From Enterococcus hirae ATCC 9790 (GTDB lineage: Bacteria; Bacillota; Bacilli; Lactobacillales; Enterococcaceae), in the NCBI RefSeq assembly GCF_000271405.2, contig NC_018081.1, forward strand, positions 412,847 through 476,846: 64,000 nucleotides of DNA, written 5' to 3'. Of this stretch, positions 1 to 10,173 are shown piece by piece (the stretch's first letter is position 1; every line of letters begins with the position of its first letter). The notes below the pieces were generated by a model. The model saw nothing but the letters and a program-made list of their open reading frames with translations. It was not told the origin of the DNA and made no database searches. Both the position numbers and the translations under genes were made by a program.

Positions 1-82
1 CAATACTAGTTCGAATCTCACCTTGTGGATCAATGGTTGGTTTGACACCTAATTCTTGGATAATCTCTTCTTGTAAGCTCAT
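1..82 (-). CDS. nadE: NAD(+) synthetase, N-terminal fragment
   Basis: Only the first 27 codons lie in the window; the gene runs off the left edge. The start ATG has a GGAGG-type ribosome binding site just upstream. The visible N-terminus begins MSLQEEIIQELGVKPTIDPQ, which fits the start of ammonia-dependent NadE, the enzyme that amidates nicotinate adenine dinucleotide to NAD. It follows pncB by 12 bases on the same strand, so the two successive NAD-salvage genes are probably one transcript. The product name rests on the short N-terminus plus this context. Confidence 0.8.
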   Translation of the reverse strand, partial: MSLQEEIIQELGVKPTIDPQGEIRTSI

Positions 83-94
83 TCTTTTTCCTCC

Positions 95-1567
95 TTAATA
101 TTCATTGTATAAAGTAGCTACGTTTTTCTTCATCCGTTCCATCGTAGCCATTTTATGATTCCAACAATCTGTTGATAAATCAACTGGGTATTTTTGTGGA
201 TTAAGGTCACGTTTGTACTCTTCCCACAGTGAATCAAGGTTATCACGTGTATATGCTTTGATTTCATCTAAAGTTGGTAATTCATAGACCCGTTCGCCCT
301 TCACGAAAATATCTTGTAAGATAGGTCGAGCTGTAAAGTCACGCACCGTTTTATTGATAAAGGTATGCACAGGATGAAACATAAAAATCTCTGCTTCCTC
401 TCTAGGATCTTCATCCCAAAGCGTAACGTAGTCTCCTTCTGATTTGCCATCAAAATTGCGAGTGATTCGCCACACTTGTTTCTTGCCAGGAGTTGTTACT
501 TTTTCTGCATTGCTGGAAAGCTTGATTGTATCGATCATTTTGCCCTCTTTATCTTCAATTGAAACCAATTTGAAGACTGCACCAAGCGCAGGTTGGTCAT
601 AGGCTGTAATCAATTTCGTTCCTACACCCCAAACGTCGATTTTAGCTTTTTGCATTTTTAAATTTAAAATCGTTGCTTCATCTAAATCATTTGAAGCATA
701 AATTTTAGCCTCAGTGAAACCAGCAGCATCTAATTGTTCACGAACACGCTTCGAAATATACGCCATGTCGCCACTATCGATACGAACCCCAAGGAAATTG
801 ATTTTATTGCCTAATTCTTTTGCTACACGGATCGCACTAGGCACACCAGATTTCAAGGTATCGTAAGTATCAACTAAGAACACGCAGTCTTTATGAGTTT
901 TCGCATAAGCCATAAACGCTTCATAATCATTTCCATAAGATTGAACAAGTGCATGCGCATGCGTCCCACTTGCAGGAATCCCAAAGATTTTCCCAGCTCT
1001 GACATTACTGGTAGCATCTGCTCCACCGATGTAAGCAGCTCGAGTCCCCCAAACAGCAGCATCCAATTCTTGCGCTCTTCTAGTACCAAATTCTAACAAT
1101 GGATCATCGCCGATCACTGATTTGATTCTTGCTGCCTTCGTAGCGATCAACGTTTGAAAGTTCACCATATTCAGTAGGGCTGTTTCAATCAATTGACAAT
1201 GTGCTAACGGACCTTCCACTTGGATCAATGGTTCATTGGCAAACACTAATTCACCTTCACGCGCCGAGCGGACAGTAGCTTTAAATTTAAATTCTTTTAA
1301 ATATGTTAAAAAACCTTCTGGGTAGATGTCCATTTTGCGTAAGTATTCGATGTCTGACTCACTAAACGTCAAATTTTCTAAGTATTCAACAAGACGTTCT
1401 AATCCTGCAAACACGGCATACCCATGGTTAAATGGCATATCACGGAAATAGCATTCAAAAACAGCGTGGAGATCCGCACGACCTAATTCCCAGTACGTTT
1501 GCATCATGTTGATTTGGTATAAATCAGTATGCAACGTCAAACTGTCATCTGGGTAAATTTTATTCAT
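95..1567 (-). CDS. pncB: nicotinate phosphoribosyltransferase
   Basis: 490 residues, the usual length for Gram-positive PncB. It makes nicotinate mononucleotide from nicotinate and PRPP in the cytoplasm, the first step of NAD salvage. Family features visible are the N-terminal LTLHTDLYQINMMQTYWELG region, the central EFGTRRAQ motif, GTHAHALVQSY and a GVRIDSGD segment of the phosphoribosyl-binding barrel. The ATG at 1565-1567 has a GAGGAGT site about 9 bases upstream and a TATAAT-like box at 1608-1613. nadE follows directly, so this is a two-gene NAD-recycling operon. Nothing unusual is seen. Confidence 0.95.
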   Translation of the reverse strand: MNKIYPDDSLTLHTDLYQINMMQTYWELGRADLHAVFECYFRDMPFNHGYAVFAGLERLVEYLENLTFSESDIEYLRKMDIYPEGFLTYLKEFKFKATVRSAREGELVFANEPLIQVEGPLAHCQLIETALLNMVNFQTLIATKAARIKSVIGDDPLLEFGTRRAQELDAAVWGTRAAYIGGADATSNVRAGKIFGIPASGTHAHALVQSYGNDYEAFMAYAKTHKDCVFLVDTYDTLKSGVPSAIRVAKELGNKINFLGVRIDSGDMAYISKRVREQLDAAGFTEAKIYASNDLDEATILNLKMQKAKIDVWGVGTKLITAYDQPALGAVFKLVSIEDKEGKMIDTIKLSSNAEKVTTPGKKQVWRITRNFDGKSEGDYVTLWDEDPREEAEIFMFHPVHTFINKTVRDFTARPILQDIFVKGERVYELPTLDEIKAYTRDNLDSLWEEYKRDLNPQKYPVDLSTDCWNHKMATMERMKKNVATLYNEY

Positions 1568-1723
1568 CTTTATATTACTCCTCTTGGCAAGTTTTCATTT
1601 CTTATCCATTATAACAAAAAAACGCTGGAGTAGAAGAAATCTTGATTATTTTCTGAAAAAGGACAAATGAAAATAAATTTATAACCCAGAACAATAATGA
1701 ACCAACCTCAAAAAATTTAGACT

Positions 1724-1755
1724 AAAAAGTGACCTTTTTTGGGGTCGACTTTTTT
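1724..1755. terminator. hairpin terminator upstream of pncB
   Basis: Inverted repeat AAAAAGTGACC / GGTCGACTTTTT with a T-run on both strands. It separates the repeat-protein gene at 1990-2712 from pncB, and fits a terminator for minus-strand transcription. Confidence 0.5.
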
Positions 1756-1860
1756 ATGGTTACAGACAATTTTGAAGTGAAATTAAAAGTTGTCCAATCT
1801 TCCATGATTTTTCCGAAAAAACTGAATTTAATCACCGCTTCTCTCATAAAAGACTACAGA

Positions 1861-1919
1861 CATTAGGCTGTTCGCCCTCCGTACAGTGCAGAGGACAAAC
1901 AGCCTATGTCAATTTTTTT
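1861..1919. terminator. bidirectional-looking terminator after the repeat-protein gene
   Basis: A strong imperfect stem (CATTAGGCTGTT pairing with AACAGCCTATG, with inner CCTC/GAGG) is followed by a T-run on the plus strand and by TTTTAT on the minus strand. It sits about 70 bases past the stop of the minus-strand gene at 1990-2712. Confidence 0.65.
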
Positions 1920-1989
1920 ACTTCCCACTTTTAGGTGTCGTGCCTATAGGAATATTTAAAGAAGTGAAAGGTTATAAATTTTCTATTTT

Positions 1990-2712
1990 TTATAAATGAA
2001 CAGATAGTGCTAATAAACTTTCCGCCTTCTTGCATAAATTACTTAAATGAACGATGTCGCATTTTCCTACAGCCTTAAGAATCAGCGTTCTAGCTTCTTT
2101 GATTGTTTCAGTTGTTGTGTTTGGAGATAATGTGGTATATGTATTGTCGGTAAATAAATTGTTTACAGCCTCTACAGCATTTTGGACAGCTGAATCTACT
2201 GAATTGGTACTTTCTAATAACAATTTTTCCGCCTTCTTGCATAAATTACTTAAATGAACGATGTCACATTTTCCTACGGCCTTAAGAATCAACGTTCTAG
2301 CTTCTTTGATCGTTTCAGTTGTTGTGTTTGGAGATAATGTGGTGTATGTATTGTCGGTAAATAAATTGTTTACAGCCTCTACAGCATTTTGGACAGCTGA
2401 ATCTACTGAATTGGTACTTTCTAATAACAAGCTTTCCGCCTTCTTGCATAAATTACTTAAATGAACGATGTCACATTTTCCTGCGGCCTTAAGAATCAGC
2501 GTTCTAGCTTCTTTGATCGTTTCAGTTGTTGTGTTTGGAGATAATGTGGTATATGTATTGTCGGTAAATAAATTGTTTACAGCCTCTACAGCATTTCGGA
2601 CAGTTGAATCTGAGACAGTTACTTGTTGAGCTGCGTTAACGGTCATGGTATTTATTGTCCCAGCACTAATGCACAAAAACGAGGTAAATAATAATAGTTT
2701 ACTATATTTCAT
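1990..2712 (-). CDS. secreted three-repeat protein (Cry1Ac D-VI-like repeats?)
   Basis: About 240 residues with a signal peptide (KYSKLLLFTSFLCISAG, then a VNAAQ cleavage-like end at about residue 30) and three consecutive 69-residue repeats (about 35-103, 104-172, 173-241). Each repeat contains NAVEAVNNLFTDNTYTTL, KEARTLILKA and GKCDIVHLSNLCKKAE, with two conserved cysteines. No LPxTG anchor or membrane segment follows, so it is probably released or loosely bound. The repeat start resembles the 'toxin Cry1Ac domain D-VI-related' surface repeats of Firmicutes; this is recognition by eye and function is unknown. The ATG at 2710-2712 is preferred over an adjacent upstream TTG. Confidence 0.7.
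   Translation of the reverse strand: MKYSKLLLFTSFLCISAGTINTMTVNAAQQVTVSDSTVRNAVEAVNNLFTDNTYTTLSPNTTTETIKEARTLILKAAGKCDIVHLSNLCKKAESLLLESTNSVDSAVQNAVEAVNNLFTDNTYTTLSPNTTTETIKEARTLILKAVGKCDIVHLSNLCKKAEKLLLESTNSVDSAVQNAVEAVNNLFTDNTYTTLSPNTTTETIKEARTLILKAVGKCDIVHLSNLCKKAESLLALSVHL
1993..2613. repeat. three tandem 207-bp coding repeats
   Basis: Three in-frame copies of a 207-bp unit encode the 69-residue repeats. The copies differ by only a few bases (for example KAAGK versus KAVGK, and AESL versus AEKL), much closer than expected for old domain duplications. This implies recent expansion or ongoing homogenisation, and copy number may vary between strains. Confidence 0.9.
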
Positions 2713-2715
2713 CAA

Positions 2716-3173
2716 ATCAATCCTTTTATATTTTATTTTTTATCATGACATCCTAAAGTTCATATTCTCTAACCATTAATAAATGTCGGTATTGATTTTT
2801 CTCCAAGTAATCGGATGATTATGTTTATTCTATAATAGATGTCTGAATGGGTTTAAATTTGATTATCATCTAAATAAATCATCCTTGGATTCAATAGAGA
2901 TCTAATAATACATAGTTACATAAACTTAATTTTCTTTTCCTAAATAAAAATATTACACTTTGCGCTTTCTTATATATTTAACTACCTCCCTTTATCTATA
3001 GTAATAAGATTTATGTAACGTATCTCCCGACACTTAGCATTATATACTGATAAAGAGGTACCATCATAAATTTTTTTTATATTTTAATAAGTATTAGGAA
3101 AGAGTTATAGTTTGATGTTGGAATTGTTGTAATAAACTAGATAAAAAGTGAAGGAAAATCGAGGATTTCTATT
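2716..3173. other. AT-rich intergenic stretch, no gene seen
   Basis: No open frame with coding character or RNA gene is evident. It should contain the promoter of the repeat-protein gene at its left end and otherwise leads into transposase remnants. Confidence 0.4.
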
Positions 3174-3710
3174 ATGCCAAGAGATTCAGTTGATAAAGTA
3201 AGTAAAATTGTTGCCGTCAACCTAATGATCGAAGAATAATTTTTTGTGAAAGAAGTTAGCCTGTAGCTAAAAAAACAGGCTCACCGCTTGTATCGTTGGA
3301 TTCAAGAAGTTAAAAAATATAAAGCAAGTGCGTTTCTTAGAAAAGGGAACGCACTTTTTGATGCTCATGATGACATGAAGAAGTTAGAACAAGAAAAGCA
3401 TTACTTAAGAGAGGAACGAGGCTTATAAAAAAGTTCCTAGTTTTTTTGAAGTCAAACAAGCGTCCGATTTCCAGTTCAAAAAAACAGAAAGAAGTTTTCT
3501 TCTTTCTGTTGAATTTATCCTAAGATTTCTCGTTACCAACCTCGTGGGACAAAGAGACTCAATTCAGAGACATCACCTCAAACTCAGATGGAAATATTTA
3601 AATGTATTAAAACTTACTACAATACTAAAGGGATGCATTTTGCCCTTAGTCATCCATCCCTAGAGACCTGGAAAAAAATTTTTCTCTTATTCTCTGAACC
3701 AAGTATCTAG
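3174..3710 (+). pseudogene. IS3-family transposase remnant (OrfA start and OrfB tail)
   Basis: Reading across frames recovers a decayed IS3-family transposase. It starts ATGCCAAGAGA (MPRDSVDKVSKIVAVNLMIEE, then stop), continues with an OrfA-like helix-turn-helix and zipper part (RLYRWIQEVKKY, ASAFLRKGNALFDA, KKLEQEKHYLREE), and ends near 3610-3700 with an OrfB C-terminal signature, IKTYYNTKGMHFAL. Most of the catalytic OrfB, including the DDE core, is missing, and stops and frameshifts abound. No clear terminal inverted repeats were found. It is a dead element. Confidence 0.75.
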
Positions 3711-3772
3711 TTTTTCTTAACAGCTCCAATTTTGAGACCGGTACACAACTTACTCATTTGCAGAAGACTGTT

Positions 3773-4141
3773 TTATTTTTCCTCCAGTGAACAACCTACT
3801 TTCTGTTCAACAATCACGATATCTTTATTTGGTCGTTTGAATTGGACACCTGCTCGTTCTAAGTCTTGTTTTACACCAATATGGACCTTGACGTCTTCAC
3901 GTTCTGCTTTCAAAATACGACGGATTGCAAAATCAATTTCTTGCTTGGTGATTTTTTTCTTCGTATTAATCATCAATAATTGGGATTTTTCATACGTATC
4001 AATGTATAAAATCTGTGTTCGATCAAGCGAATAAAGTTTATAGTATTTGATGGCTTTACTACTAAAGAAAAAATCTACTACTTTAGGATAAAACGTCTTA
4101 ATATTTAAATTACTTGTAACTGGCGTTTCGATTAATTTCAT
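3773..4141 (-). CDS. DUF1827 family protein
   Basis: 122 residues, cytoplasmic, without membrane segments. The segments IKYYKLYSLDRTQILYIDTY and TKKKITKQEIDFAIRRILKA match the DUF1827 family of enterococci and lactobacilli, whose function is unknown. The start ATG has an AGAGGA site 6 bases upstream. It stands alone, convergent with the transposase remnant and divergent from the MerR gene at 4339. Confidence 0.8.
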   Translation of the reverse strand: MKLIETPVTSNLNIKTFYPKVVDFFFSSKAIKYYKLYSLDRTQILYIDTYEKSQLLMINTKKKITKQEIDFAIRRILKAEREDVKVHIGVKQDLERAGVQFKRPNKDIVIVEQKVGCSLEEK

Positions 4142-4286
4142 CTTATTCCTCTTTTCTATTATTATTTATAACAAGCGCTCAACAAAGGAATCGCTTTCAA
4201 CATGACATATTTAAAGCAGAAAAATTCGTTTTTCTACTTTACTTATTATAACATAAAAATAAACACAAAAAAATATTCAAAATTTC

Positions 4287-4307
4287 TTGACCTTCTAGTT
4301 ACGTCAA
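4287..4307 (+). promoter_or_regulatory. MerR-type dyad at the regulator's own promoter
   Basis: TTGAC and GTCAA flank an 11-base centre, and the left arm doubles as a -35-like TTGACC. It lies about 30 bases before the start codon of the MerR/TipA-like gene. MerR proteins classically bind dyads in promoter spacers, so autoregulation is likely; the -10 is not clear. Confidence 0.5.
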
Positions 4308-4338
4308 GGAATAAGAACATTCTATAAGGAGGTTAAGC

Positions 4339-5097
4339 ATGGAATATACTATAAAAAAAATGGCAGAAATTTCTGGTGTTAGTCCTCGTACCCTGCGTTT
4401 TTACGATCAGATTCACTTACTGAAACCATCACGGGTGACTGAGTCTGGCTATCGGATCTACACTAGCCAAGAAGTTGACCGACTACAACAGATTTTGTTT
4501 TATCGCTCCCTTGATTTTAAGTTAGAACAAATTGCAGAAATTTTAGATAATCCAGCTTTCGATCATCGACAAGCGTTGATCCAACATCAAGAAATGTTAC
4601 AAGAAAAAAGAAAACAGCTCGACACACTATTAATGACTATTCAACATACATTGGAGAGTTACGAAGGAGGAAAACCGATGAAAGATCATGAGAAATTTGA
4701 AGGATTTAAAAAACAAAAAATAATGGAAAATGAAACAAACTATGGACAAGAAATACGAGAAAAATATGGAGACGACACCGTTGAGAAAGCAAATAAAAAA
4801 TGGCAAAATATGTCTGAAGAAAAATTTGAAGAAATGCAGTCTTTAGAAAAACAACTCTTAGCTGATTTGACAGCTTATTTACAATCAGACTCTGATCAAA
4901 AACTAGCATTGAAACTATTTGAAGAACACAAAAAATGGCTTACTTTTAGCTGGCCTTCTTATAGTTCCGAAGCTCATCGTGGCTTAGGCTTATTGTATAT
5001 CTCTGATGAACGATTCACCGCTTACTATGATGAGCGTTGTGGAAACGGAGCTGCCCAAGCATTGAATACGATCACTCAAACATACGCGGTTGAATAA
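4339..5097 (+). CDS. MerR family regulator with TipAS-like ligand domain
   Basis: 252 residues. Residues 1-70 are a MerR winged helix-turn-helix (YTIKKMAEISGVSPRTLRFYDQ, then SGYRIYTSQEVDRLQQILFY), about 75-110 a coiled-coil linker, and about 115-250 a TipAS-type drug-binding domain (KKWQNMSEEKFEEMQ, then a late helix with GLGLLYISDERFTAYYDERC). This is the architecture of TipAL/Mta, which bind hydrophobic drugs or peptides and activate efflux or their own genes. It is monocistronic with an AAGGAGG site. No transporter is adjacent, so its target is unknown. Confidence 0.88.
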   Translation: MEYTIKKMAEISGVSPRTLRFYDQIHLLKPSRVTESGYRIYTSQEVDRLQQILFYRSLDFKLEQIAEILDNPAFDHRQALIQHQEMLQEKRKQLDTLLMTIQHTLESYEGGKPMKDHEKFEGFKKQKIMENETNYGQEIREKYGDDTVEKANKKWQNMSEEKFEEMQSLEKQLLADLTAYLQSDSDQKLALKLFEEHKKWLTFSWPSYSSEAHRGLGLLYISDERFTAYYDERCGNGAAQALNTITQTYAVE

Positions 5098-5205
5098 GTT
5101 GTCTTTGAGTGGACGTTCATTTTAGGAAATAAGTAGCGAAGATCTCACTTTATGATCCATCCTGTCAGAATGCAGATACTACATTCTTTCATAATCCATT
5201 GGCGT

Positions 5206-5270
5206 CAAAAAGAAACCGAAGCAATCACAAAAATAGGAGAAACTATTTTTGGCTATTCGGTTTCTTTTTT
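5206..5270. terminator. convergent terminator between merR and the lacI remnant
   Basis: A long stem: AGAAACCGAA pairs with TTCGGTTTCT, with an inner AAAAATAG/CTATTTTT stem, followed by TTTTTT. It sits between convergent genes and has U-run potential on both strands. Confidence 0.75.
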
Positions 5271-6245
5271 AGGTTTTTGCGTTACTTCGATCTACTTTTG
5301 ATTCCGCATTAAAACCATTTCGACTATCGCACAATAAATCGATAAGGAATTTTGATTTGATCTTTTTTTCTTCGATAAAAAGTAGAAAGGCCGTTTCTCC
5401 ACACTCTCTTAAGCCATGGTCAATCGTAGAAAAAGACATTAGCTCACTGATCAACAGATTATCACGACCAACAAGACGGTTTTTACTTTCTAAGATGGAG
5501 CTTTGCAATATACCGGCAGCAACTGTATCTGAATTAGTGAAGACACCATCTACCTTTTTTCTTTAAAATACGTCGCTGCATTCACCCCTTGTTCATAGTC
5601 AATACAGTTCCAAAAAACATTTTCCTCTTTGAAATCGGGAAATATTTTTTTACAAAGTTCCAACGTCACTTTTGTATTAAAACTAAGACGACCACTTCTT
5701 CCTAAAGTAACGCCAAGCTTTTCCACGCCTTGTTTTTTTAAATACAATAATGCTTCAGTAATAGATTGTTCACGATCGATAAACACGCAACCAGCTTCTG
5801 TTTCTTTTATTTCTTCACAAAAAATGATTGGCCCATACTTTTGATAAGAGAGCAATACATCTAAATTGTTGGCACGAGAAGTAACGATCAAACCATCAAA
5901 TCGTTTACCTGCAAATTCTTCTAAATACATTCTCTCTCTTTCTGCCTGATAATTTGTTGGTAACAAGGTCACCTGATAATCTTCGTTGAAGGCGACTTCA
6001 ATGATCCCACTAAGCAATTGATCGAAATAAGGATGATCCGTATAAGGCAGAATAACACCAATATTTTTTGTTTTTCCATAACTGAGCTGTCTGGCACTTG
6101 CATTAGGAACATACGATAACTCATTAATGACGGATAGAATCTTGGCACGTTTTGTTTCGTCAACATAAGGATGATTATTGATCACCCGTGAAACGGTAGA
6201 GACAGAATAGCCCGTCAGTTTTGCAATATCTCTGATGTTTGTCAT
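5269..6245 (-). pseudogene. LacI family regulator, split by a one-base frameshift
   Basis: Codons from 6245 down to 5550 encode a LacI helix-turn-helix (IRDIAKLTGYSVSTVSRVINN) and most of the periplasmic-binding-like core (KTKNIGVILPYTDHPYFDQL). Translation then hits a stop in KEKR-stop. In the next frame the protein resumes (VDGVFTNSDTVAAGIL onward) and runs to 5269, giving about 327 residues, the normal LacI length. One extra A in the A-run at about 5560-5566 would restore a single gene. The product is a sugar-responsive repressor type, ligand unknown. It lies 16 bases downstream of the small gene at 6262-6534, probably in one autoregulated operon. Confidence 0.8.
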
Positions 6246-6261
6246 GCTTTACTAAAACCAC

Positions 6262-6534
6262 CTATACAAAAAGATTTTCCTGTAAATAGTCTACCACAGC
6301 ATGCCCACATTCAAAAAATTGATAGAACGTTCCATCATATTCAAAGCTAATACGTTGCCCACCCAGATACGTATCTTTTGCCAATCCACTAATTTCATCT
6401 AAAGGAATTTTTTTCATTACCGTTTTATTTAACCCTTGAGGACTAGACAATTCAAGCATTGTTTCTTTAAATTCAACAAAAGCATAAAAATAGTCATTCG
6501 TAGCGCCATTGGTCGTTTTGATATAAGTATTCAT
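6262..6534 (-). CDS. small protein co-transcribed with the LacI regulator
   Basis: 90 residues beginning MNTYIKTTNGATND. I choose this ATG because GGAGGAATTACTG lies directly upstream; a longer reading from 6606 would run through the promoter. It has no membrane segment. Short beta-rich stretches (YFYAFVEFKETMLELSS, GQRISFEYDGTFYQFFECG) suggest a small globular cytoplasmic protein. The family is not recognised. It shares a promoter with the downstream lacI-type gene, so the regulator's ligand or target may relate to it. Confidence 0.65.
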   Translation of the reverse strand: MNTYIKTTNGATNDYFYAFVEFKETMLELSSPQGLNKTVMKKIPLDEISGLAKDTYLGGQRISFEYDGTFYQFFECGHAVVDYLQENLFV

Positions 6535-6561
6535 CAGTAATTCCTCCTTTTTGATGAATTG

Positions 6562-6592
6562 AGTATAGCTTATGAAACGCGTCTCATAGCAA
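6562..6592 (-). promoter_or_regulatory. promoter with LacI-type palindromic operator
   Basis: The near-perfect palindrome TATGAAACGCGTCTCATA (6571-6588, 16 of 18 positions symmetric, central CGCG) fills the spacer between a TTGCTA -35 (6587-6592) and a TATACT -10 (6562-6567), with a 19-base spacing. A central-CG palindrome is characteristic of LacI-family operators. It stands directly before the small gene plus lacI-type operon, so it is probably the regulator's own operator. Confidence 0.65.
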
Positions 6593-6779
6593 GATCTTTG
6601 CTTCACCTTCTAAAAAAACGAGCAATACGATACATACTTTTGTCTTCGAATCTTTAAACTTGTCTTTGAATTTTTAAAAAGTAGAACTTTATTTTAATTA
6701 TCTAGAAAAATAAGTTCAAGTACCTCATTCAAACTCTGCTACTATGCATTTAAAACAGTAACTGAGAGGAGTTTTTCAA

Positions 6780-7121
6780 TTGTATAAAAAGACGAAAAAA
6801 GCAGGTATACTGAAAAGAATACTGAGACTAATAAAGTATAAAATAAAGACCATACTACAACGCAGAAGATTATTAAAAATAATGAGAAGAAAACATCGAA
6901 TAAACGAACGAATGTCTAACCTAGTAAACATTAACGAATACTGCCTAGTAGAGAAACCTATGCCATTAAAAAGTACAAAGGAAAATAATCACTCCTTGTT
7001 GTCTAAGAATGAGAATCTGAAAAATATGAAGAATATAAAGAAGAAAAAGAAAAAAAAGAACAAAAATAGTAGCACATCAAGATCCTCTAGCTTCACGTAT
7101 ATAGGTCGTTCTAGACCATAA
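6780..7121 (+). CDS. very basic Lys/Arg-rich protein, uncertain gene
   Basis: 113 codons from a TTG start with a GAGAGGAG site 9 bases upstream. The product is extraordinarily basic: an N-terminal cationic helix-like part (KKTKKAGILKRILRLIKYKIK), a middle segment, a run of seven lysines near residue 90, and a Ser/Arg-rich tail. There is no signal peptide or recognised domain. Strong AT bias could create such a frame by chance, but the good ribosome binding site argues for a gene. It may be a nucleic-acid-binding or antimicrobial-like peptide; function unknown. Confidence 0.35.
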   Translation: MYKKTKKAGILKRILRLIKYKIKTILQRRRLLKIMRRKHRINERMSNLVNINEYCLVEKPMPLKSTKENNHSLLSKNENLKNMKNIKKKKKKKNKNSSTSRSSSFTYIGRSRP

Positions 7122-7190
7122 GCAACTATCCGCATCGAATGATTGATTAACTAAATATCTCTTAATTTTTTGCCCTTTTACTTAAAACAA

Positions 7191-7232
7191 AAAAAGAAGA
7201 AAGAACCCTTTTATATCAGGGTTCTTTCTTAA
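7191..7232 (-). terminator. groESL operon terminator
   Basis: A perfect 13-bp stem (AAGAAAGAACCCT / AGGGTTCTTTCTT) with an 8-base loop, followed by a U-run on the minus strand, directly after groEL. Confidence 0.9.
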
Positions 7233-7235
7233 TGA

Positions 7236-8867
<1,632 letters not shown>

Positions 8868-8900
8868 TCACCTCATCAAATTTTTTTCGTACTTTTTTAT

Positions 8901-9185
8901 TTATTCAACGATCGCCATGATATCTTTTCCTGCAACGATCAAATATTCTTTTCCTTCAAATTTTACTTCTGTACCGGCATATTTTTCAAACATCACTTGG
9001 TCGCCCGCTTTTACAGCAGCAGGAACTTTTTCTCCGTTTTCCAATAAACGGCCTTCACCGACTGCAACAACTGTTCCTGTTTGTGGTTTTTCTTTAGCGG
9101 ATGAAGCTAAAACAATTCCTCCAACAGTTGTTTCTTCTTCTTTTGCGACTTCGATAATGACGCGATCACCTAATGGTTTTAACAC
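8901..9185 (-). CDS. groES: co-chaperonin GroES (Hsp10)
   Basis: 94 residues from a GTG start, giving [19 protein letters not shown] prefer this start because GGAGGG lies 7 bases upstream; an upstream in-frame ATG at 9227 would begin inside the CIRCE element. The protein has the [16 protein letters not shown] mobile-loop region and the VGEGR and [12 protein letters not shown] segments of GroES. It caps GroEL rings and is the first gene of the heat-shock operon. Confidence 0.97.
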   Translation of the reverse strand: MLKPLGDRVIIEVAKEEETTVGGIVLASSAKEKPQTGTVVAVGEGRLLENGEKVPAAVKAGDQVMFEKYAGTEVKFEGKEYLIVAGKDIMAIVE

Positions 9186-9220
9186 GATAAATCCCTCCGA
9201 TAACTCTTTTTTTGGATTCG

Positions 9221-9247
9221 TTAGCACTCTTACACATCGAGTGCTAA
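9221..9247 (-). promoter_or_regulatory. CIRCE element (HrcA operator)
   Basis: Exact match to the classical CIRCE: TTAGCACTC, nine bases, GAGTGCTAA. It is placed between the groES promoter and start codon. HrcA binding here represses groESL until heat shock. No CtsR heptad repeats were seen. Confidence 0.98.
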
Positions 9248-9259
9248 CCTACATTTTTA

Positions 9260-9288
9260 ATAATACTCATACTTTGATTTTTTTGCAA
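9260..9288 (-). promoter_or_regulatory. sigma-A promoter of groESL
   Basis: On the minus strand, TTGCAA (9283-9288), 17 bases, TATTAT (9260-9265). The CIRCE element begins about 12 bases downstream, covering the transcription start, as is usual for HrcA-controlled promoters. Confidence 0.85.
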
Positions 9289-9423
9289 GCTTTTTAAATG
9301 AAAGTACACTAATTTTATCCGTAACCGTTAGAAGTCCCTTAGTAATAGCCTCTAAATTGATCTATGTTATAATTAATTTCTATTCTTGCAGTCTACTTCT
9401 GCCTATCTTTAAGGAGGTATTTT

Positions 9424-10095
9424 ATGTCATTAAAAAAATATAGTTTCGCTAGTATCTTTTGCTATGGACTCATTTTTCTTTCCCCATTGATCCTTTCATC
9501 TATCGGAATCGTCCATACTGTTACTGACGTGATTACAGCAACGACGATTGCCTATATCCTAGGAGCAATTGTTTTAGCTTTCTTTTATTTCAAGCAAAAT
9601 GAACCACTACCACTAGAAGCAGCCATTCCTAGTGCTTCGACACCAAAAATCATCTTATATGGGTTTGTTGGGATTTTCATTGCTTTGATCTTACAGGCAC
9701 TTGCAGTGACGTTGGAAACTCTTTTATTTGGTAACAGCGCTCCTTCTGAGAATACACAAAATATTATTCAAATGATTCTTGAAGCTCCAGCCTTTTTAAT
9801 AGCTACCACAGTTGCTGGTCCAGTCATGGAAGAATTCGTCTTTCGTCGCAGCATCTTAGGTATCGTTGGCAAATATACAAACTTTTGGATCGGGGCAATC
9901 GTTAGTTCCTTATTGTTTGCTTTTGCCCATAACGATGGCCACTTACTGATCTACTTTTTCTTAGGTTTTTTCTTTAGTCTACAATACAAAGCAACGGGAA
10001 GAATCTGGACCTCGATGATCACACATGTGGGAATGAATACATTGGTGGTAGTGGTGCAGATCGCCGTACAAAAGGGCTGGATCGCTGCTTCATGA
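9424..10095 (+). CDS. CPBP family intramembrane metalloprotease
   Basis: 223 residues with several hydrophobic membrane segments (about 10-30, 38-55, 73-100, 120-135, 150-170, 175-195, 205-220). The CPBP/Abi (CAAX protease and bacteriocin-processing) signature is complete: EEFVFRR at about 136-142 and the second motif FAFAHNDGH at about 164-172, supplying glutamate and histidine metal ligands. In lactic acid bacteria such proteins are linked to bacteriocin self-immunity or membrane proteolysis. No bacteriocin gene is adjacent. It is monocistronic, with an AAGGAGG site and its own terminator. Confidence 0.9.
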   Translation: MSLKKYSFASIFCYGLIFLSPLILSSIGIVHTVTDVITATTIAYILGAIVLAFFYFKQNEPLPLEAAIPSASTPKIILYGFVGIFIALILQALAVTLETLLFGNSAPSENTQNIIQMILEAPAFLIATTVAGPVMEEFVFRRSILGIVGKYTNFWIGAIVSSLLFAFAHNDGHLLIYFFLGFFFSLQYKATGRIWTSMITHVGMNTLVVVVQIAVQKGWIAAS

Positions 10096-10141
10096 GCTGC
10101 CAACTAACACCAATCTAAAGACTCGCCTTATCCTATCTACT

Positions 10142-10173
10142 GACCAGCAAATCTTAGTCGCTGGTCTTTTTTT
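10142..10173 (+). terminator. terminator after the CPBP gene
   Basis: GACCAGC / GCTGGTC stem with a 10-base loop followed by TTTTTTT, 46 bases past the stop codon. Confidence 0.85.

Noticed and set aside
1993..2613. CRISPR-like array
   Set aside because: The 207-bp units are contiguous, coding and without spacers. No CRISPR array was found anywhere in the window.
5550..5570. Programmed frameshift in the LacI-type gene
   Set aside because: No slippery heptamer with downstream structure or internal ribosome-binding stimulator is evident; homopolymer error or mutation is more likely.
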